Below, in pieces: positions 35,801 through 41,800 of a stretch of 64,000 nucleotides of DNA. Position numbers and translations under genes: made by a program. Each line of letters starts with the position of its first letter. The first letter of the stretch is position 1. Under the pieces are notes generated by a model. The model ran no database searches, was not told the origin of the DNA, and worked only from the letters and a program-made list of their open reading frames with translations. The stretch is from Gambelia wislizenii (taxonomy: Eukaryota; Chordata; Lepidosauria; Squamata; Crotaphytidae), in assembly GCA_030847615.1 (NCBI GenBank), contig JAUMIR010000003.1, forward strand, positions 68,334,001 to 68,398,000, written 5' to 3'.

Positions 35801-38800
35801 AGACTCATGCCTTATTAGCATCTAGGTGCTGGTGTAGATTGGAAGCTGTTTATGCTTCGCTATGTTGATATATCAACAACTGCAAATGACTGACTACAAA
35901 TAGTTACATGATGAAATCATCTTAAGCAGACAGAATTGCCATGGAAAATGGATCACCCATTTACAAGGATTTTGATAAAAGCTAGCTCCTTGGCACCATG
36001 GTTGAATTTTTCCTGTTGTAAATTAATACCTGATTCAGGATTTATCGTTTTGAAAAACAGAGATATAGGAAAAAGAAACCTAAATAAAAACATTATACTT
36101 TTATTTTGAAATTGAGTGATGGTAGAAGCTGTTATGAGAACTTAGAAACCTTGGGGGAAAGTGTTTAAAAAAACATTGTCGGTGAAAATCAGCAATAATA
36201 GTTCAAACTGTGTAGCTTTACATTTCACAAGGAAAATCTCCCAATAAGTCTCAGCAGGCAATGTCTGGGCATTTGGAGGCCACCATGGCAACCCCTACAT
36301 TCACCAGGGGCAATCTTTGGTTGCCACCACAGCAGAACTTGCCATAGTAAGACTGAGAAGTGTCTTGTTTGTTTTTTAATTAATTAAATCAAGGTTCATG
36401 CTTCCTTTGTGCCTTCTTTCTTGTTGGAAAAAAATCCCAAATTTAATTTGGAAATATAGTGTGTAAGGACAGCATACATTGTTTTAAAGATGTAATGACA
36501 TATTCTTTCCCATGAAAAATTTAGCAAGGATAAGAAACCAAAATCTAGCCTGTGGACATAATGTTTACCACCTTGATGTATATGAAAAATGTACACCTAA
36601 TCTCTTTAAAGTCTATTTCATGTATTCGAAGTAGGTTATTCAATATAAAAGTATTTAGTGTGGTAAATCAGTCAGCTTCTGAAGTGCTGTTGCATCTATG
36701 GACTATAGACTGTTGTTATTCCCTCACTGCACATGTATCCATTCTAAATTTTAATAGCACATTTTACAGTTTATAATAAGACAAAATAATTGTTTCAGTT
36801 TTAAGTACTGGCTGGTACTAACAAATATTTGTCTTAGGGTAATGGATTCCCAAGTGATATATGTTTGTATTACTTGAGAGACAAACTTAGATGTAGCCAA
36901 GATGTGGAGGCTATATTAATGATGGAATATAGCAGTGAGTCTTCAATTTATACTCCTTTCTTGTCATATGTCTGACAAGACAAGACTTCATGTGTAAATT
37001 CTGAAGCGCTTAAGTCACAGTTAGTTGCTTGATGTCCCTGGGAGATCTTCCACTTGCCTGAGAGTGTCCATAGTTCATTAGTACAGCACATAATTTGCTT
37101 GTATTAAAGTCTCAGATTCAATCACTGGCACCTCCAGCTACAAGGTTAACATAAAATGTGAAAAGACCTCTTGACTGAAACTCTAGGCAGCAACTGCTAA
37201 TAAAGAGTTAACATCTTAGCTTGACAAACAGTCTGACCTGGTCAAGCCAGAGCTTGGAAACATTAATCTTCTACTGGGTGATGGCTGGGAGTTTGTAATC
37301 CAAGTCTTCCAAGAAGGGCAAATTGAATATTCCATGATCAACTGGTATGATATATATTTAAGCTTTACACAGATATTTGGTTCTTCCAGTTTCACTGTTC
37401 TAAATCTCAGTATTCTGGAATCAGAAATGACTATATAATAATAATAATAACAACAACAACAACTTTATTTTTGTACCCCGCCTTTTGCCTATTAGGCAAT
37501 CAAGGCGGCTCACAACAATTGGATATAAAACAAATAGATCATAACAACAGTAATAAGTTAAAACAATTTACCCCCCTTAAAATTACATATAATAGTACAT
37601 ATAATTAAAATAACTGGCAAATTCACCAGTGACATAAAATAACTACCCTAAGACTTTAAAACTGAATATCAAAACATAAAGACATAAAAAGAGGGAGAAG
37701 CATCCATTAAAAAAATGGTCTGTTCTATTCAAGGAAGGCCTGCCAGAAGATATCCATTTTACTAGGGCTGATTAGGAAAGCTGCTCACAGATCTAGATAC
37801 AGTCAGTGAGAATGAGAGAGTTATGCATGTTTATATACAGACATCAGATTCGATGATTTCTCTGAGCAATTACATTAGTTATTGTTATATTTGAAGATAA
37901 TTGCATCACCTCGCACATAACCCCAAAGAAAGAACTGGGGGGGGGTTCTGTTTTCCCCATAATATATTGGTGCAAATAAAAATACATTATTACACCTAGA
38001 AATGTTTTTACAAACTGAACTTTTTATACTTGCAGTCCTGACACTTTATCTTAGTTGCTGTTTGCATCATTCCAAGGGAACTCAGTTCTGGAGAATTTTT
38101 AAAATCCTTCTTAAGTATGCAGCCCTTTGAAAATTTAGGACAAGGAGCACTATTTGCATCTTTCTGAATCGTGTTACATTCTAACCCACTTCCACAACTG
38201 CATAAAATATGCTTTATGCCCAGGGCATGCCACTTGGTGCTACATCTGAAGAAGTGGGCTTATATCCACAGAAGCTCGTGCAAAAATAAAACCAGTTAGT
38301 CTTAAAGTTTACCACATTTCTTTTTTTCTCCCCCCCCCCCATTGTCCATTTATTCTGCTCACATTGATAAAACCTGATGAGGGTTAAAGTGATTTCTGTA
38401 TCCTCCAGCCTTTAGTAGCACACATCTGTTCCATGCTGTTCCCTTTGTGCACATTTGGTTAACTTTTATGATTGCCAGTTAGAGAATATTTGGTGAAAGA
38501 AAGCTTGTCTAACAAAAATGGTGTCCTAACAGCAAGGCAAAATGATGTTATGATAGGAAATGTCTGTCCAAAGCCCCCCAGCCCCAGATTTTCACGGAGA
38601 AGGATTCAGCATAGCTCCAATAGAAATCCACATATAATGTGTGAAGCTTCTTGAACTGTTCAGTGTATTCTAGGTATTGAGTATAATGAATATTTCTAGA
38701 TTTTCCTTCTGATTGCCTTTCCTAAGGTCTGCCATACTACTGGTGAGTGAACAATTGACCTATGTGTAAAAAGCCAAACATATATTATTATAGAGGGATG

Positions 38801-41800
38801 TAAAATATATTAAAAACATCTGTATATTTCCTGGCAGTTTGTGCACAGCTCATCCCTTTAACAGTGTTGCAAACAGTTGCTTGGAAAAGGGTAGCTGATC
38901 TGCTACTGCAGCTGCTCACAAAGAGCATTCTTTCCAACATATGGCTGATATGCCTCTTTATTGATCATAATCCTTTATATGAATAATTTGTACTGGGAAA
39001 ATTCAGTAAATAAAAGTGCAAAAAAGTTGTTTTGCTTATGTCTCCACAGAGGTGGTGGTGGAGGAGGAGGAGGGTGGCGAGCTGCCCAAGACAGGGATCA
39101 GATGTACAGGTATGCTAGGAGAGGACCTGGTACCTTTTTTTAAAAAAAAATGTGCAAATAATGGCGAAATGGCCTGCTTGGGTGGTGGTCAAAGATCTAG
39201 GTCCTGTTGTAGCTCCAGAACCAATAAACCTTATCTGAATCTTCCAGTGCAACCCATTATGAGCAGCATAGTTACTGGAAGCACACCTGATAAGCATTTA
39301 ATATAGTTGGAGTTTACACTTGGAAAGTTCACTGTTGGTGCCAAGAAGCTATCAGCAGTGAGACAACATAAGTAATCTGGAATACTTCAGCAGAAAAGTG
39401 CTACACAGCATTTGAGTCTAGTGGTTAAAGTCTAATATGGCATAGAAATGCTATTCGTACTATAAGTGTTGCATTCTGAGAGTTAAGTACAGGTTGAGTA
39501 TCCCTTATCTGAAATGCTTTGGACCAGAAGTGTTTTGCATTCCAAATTTTTTCATATTTTGGAATTCAAGTAGTGTAGTACATACTGTATTTGCGAGGCT
39601 GGAAGAGGCCTGAGGCTCTGTGATATGGTGGGAATCCAAGCATAATGCTTGTTGCAAATCCGTGCCTCCCGTCATTTTACACATCCTTGTATCTGTGCAG
39701 CCTTCTATGTCTATGTCTCTCTGGCCTCACGGGAGCCTGCAAGCTGCCCACTTTTTTCAAACGAACACGCAGGAGCACCACAGCCACCACCTTGAAGGCA
39801 AAAGTGGTCAGCTGGAGGCAGGGGAGCCCAAAAAACACATGCCTGGGGGCTGGGGCTTGCTGCTGCCTCCACTGCTGCCCTAACTCCATTTTATAAATTT
39901 AAGTTTTTTAAACTTTTGGATCTTGGAGCATTTCAGATTTCCATATTAGTGATGTTCAACTTGTATTTTCTGATCTTGGTATCCTTAGTAAGAGGTGATA
40001 GCAGCACACTCTTTTTTTACACCTATAACTTCATTGAAATTTAACTTGAGAAATGACAAATCACTATCAACGTTAACCATCAAATTCATCTCACCCCAAA
40101 AACACTTGTCACTATACTTTAAATAAAGATGTTCTTGCCAAAAAAAGAGAAAAAGAGAGAGCTACAAGCTGAGCCTCCTTTATCTGGAATGCTGAAATCC
40201 AAAATACCCCAAAGCCCAAAACTTTTTCATGGGTGGCTGAGGTAGTGATACCTTTGCTTTCTGATGGTTCAGTGTACACAAACTGTTTCATGCACAGTTT
40301 TTTTTTTAAATTGTATAAAATTACTGTCAGGCTATGTGTGCAAGGGACACAAAACATAAATGAATTTTGTGTTTAGACTTGGGTCCCATCTCCAAGATAT
40401 CTCATTATGTGTGTATATATATTTATGCAAATACAGGTATTCGAAAATCTGAAATGCAGAACACTTCTTGTCCCAAGTATTTTGGATAAGGGATACTCAA
40501 CCTGTATGTGGAAGAATTAGTATTTATGTAGCCTAATCTGTATCTCTCCTATGATATGCTAATCAGAGATTAGATACAGATACATGCTTGTGTGTGTGTG
40601 TATATATATGAGTATGCATCTCATATAACATACATATCTGTGATCATTCTGCTGTAGTTCTAATTGGTTTAATATTTGGATTTATTCTTACTGGTTTATT
40701 TGTTCTGCTATTCATCCACTAAAATTCCCCTAAGGAGTTAGAAAAAAAACCTGAACAATCCTGGGCTTCTAGCTCAAAAATAACATTCCTTGTGGTAAGT
40801 CTTGGACAGTAAAGTGAATTTATAGTAATGGAATGTCCATGATCTGACATCACATTTTTGTTGTTGGAGTTTGTGTGTATGCATGTGTACTGTATAAAAA
40901 CATAATTCACCAGCATTGCTAAATTTCTTGTGCAGGAGAAGATCACCATCTCCATATTATAGCCGAGGGGGCTACAGGTCTCGGTCTCGGTCTCGATCCT
41001 ATTCACCTCGTAAGTAACAAGTAAAATATTCTGGAACCATTCCATGTACTCCTCAAGAGTGTGTGATTGGTTGTCCTGTGAGGCTTCATCTCATCCCTTT
41101 AAATAAAAATGTATTGTCGTATACCTTCAAGTTGTTTGTGACTTGTGGCAACCCTATCATGGGGTTAGCAAATTCAAATGTGGTTTCCCTTTGCTTTCCT
41201 CTGAGGCTGAGCAAGTGTGACTTGTACAAGGTTACTCGGGGTTTTCACGCTCGGGTGGGAATTCAAACCCTGGTTTCCAAAGTCATAGTCCAACATTCAA
41301 ACCACTATACCATGCTGGCTCTTACTCAGAGCCAAAACAGGTTTATCTTAATATACTGTCAGGGGCCTGATGTGCCCCCATTATGAATGGAGAAGTGAAC
41401 TAGCCAGTTGTCTTAAAAACTACAGTCGATCCTTCATATCCATGGATTCTGTATCCACAGATTCAACTGACCACAGCTTGAAAATATTTTAAATAATTAA
41501 TTCCAAAAAGCAAACCTTGATTTTGACGTTTTATGTAAGTGATACCATTTTACTATACTATTATATATAATGGGACTTGAACCTCCACAGACTTCGTATC
41601 CATGAGAGGTCCTGGAACCAAATCCCATTGGTTACTGAGGGCTCACTGTAATTGGGGTTTACAGTTGGCCTTCCATATCTATGGGATCTGCATCCACAGA
41701 TTAAACAGACCACAGCTCAAAAATATTTGGTAGGTGGGATTCCAAAAAGCAAACCTTGTTTGCCATTTTATATTGGGGATACGATTTTTCTATACCATTA

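Larger units (their letters stand above)
35660..39049 (+). other. TRA2B: TRA2B intron 6
   Basis: About 3.4 kb. Contains an AAT/AAC microsatellite with an L2-type 3' end (about 37436-37760) and a hammerhead-like retroelement tip near 38236-38330. 35660-37400 and 38340-39040 show nothing recognised and no further exon. Confidence 0.7.
39110..40935 (+). other. TRA2B: TRA2B intron 7
   Basis: About 1.8 kb, nearly half occupied by two family D MITEs (39490-39963 and 40165-40504). 39110-39485 and 40510-40935 show only AT-rich sequence with short TG/TA runs around 40590-40612. Confidence 0.75.
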
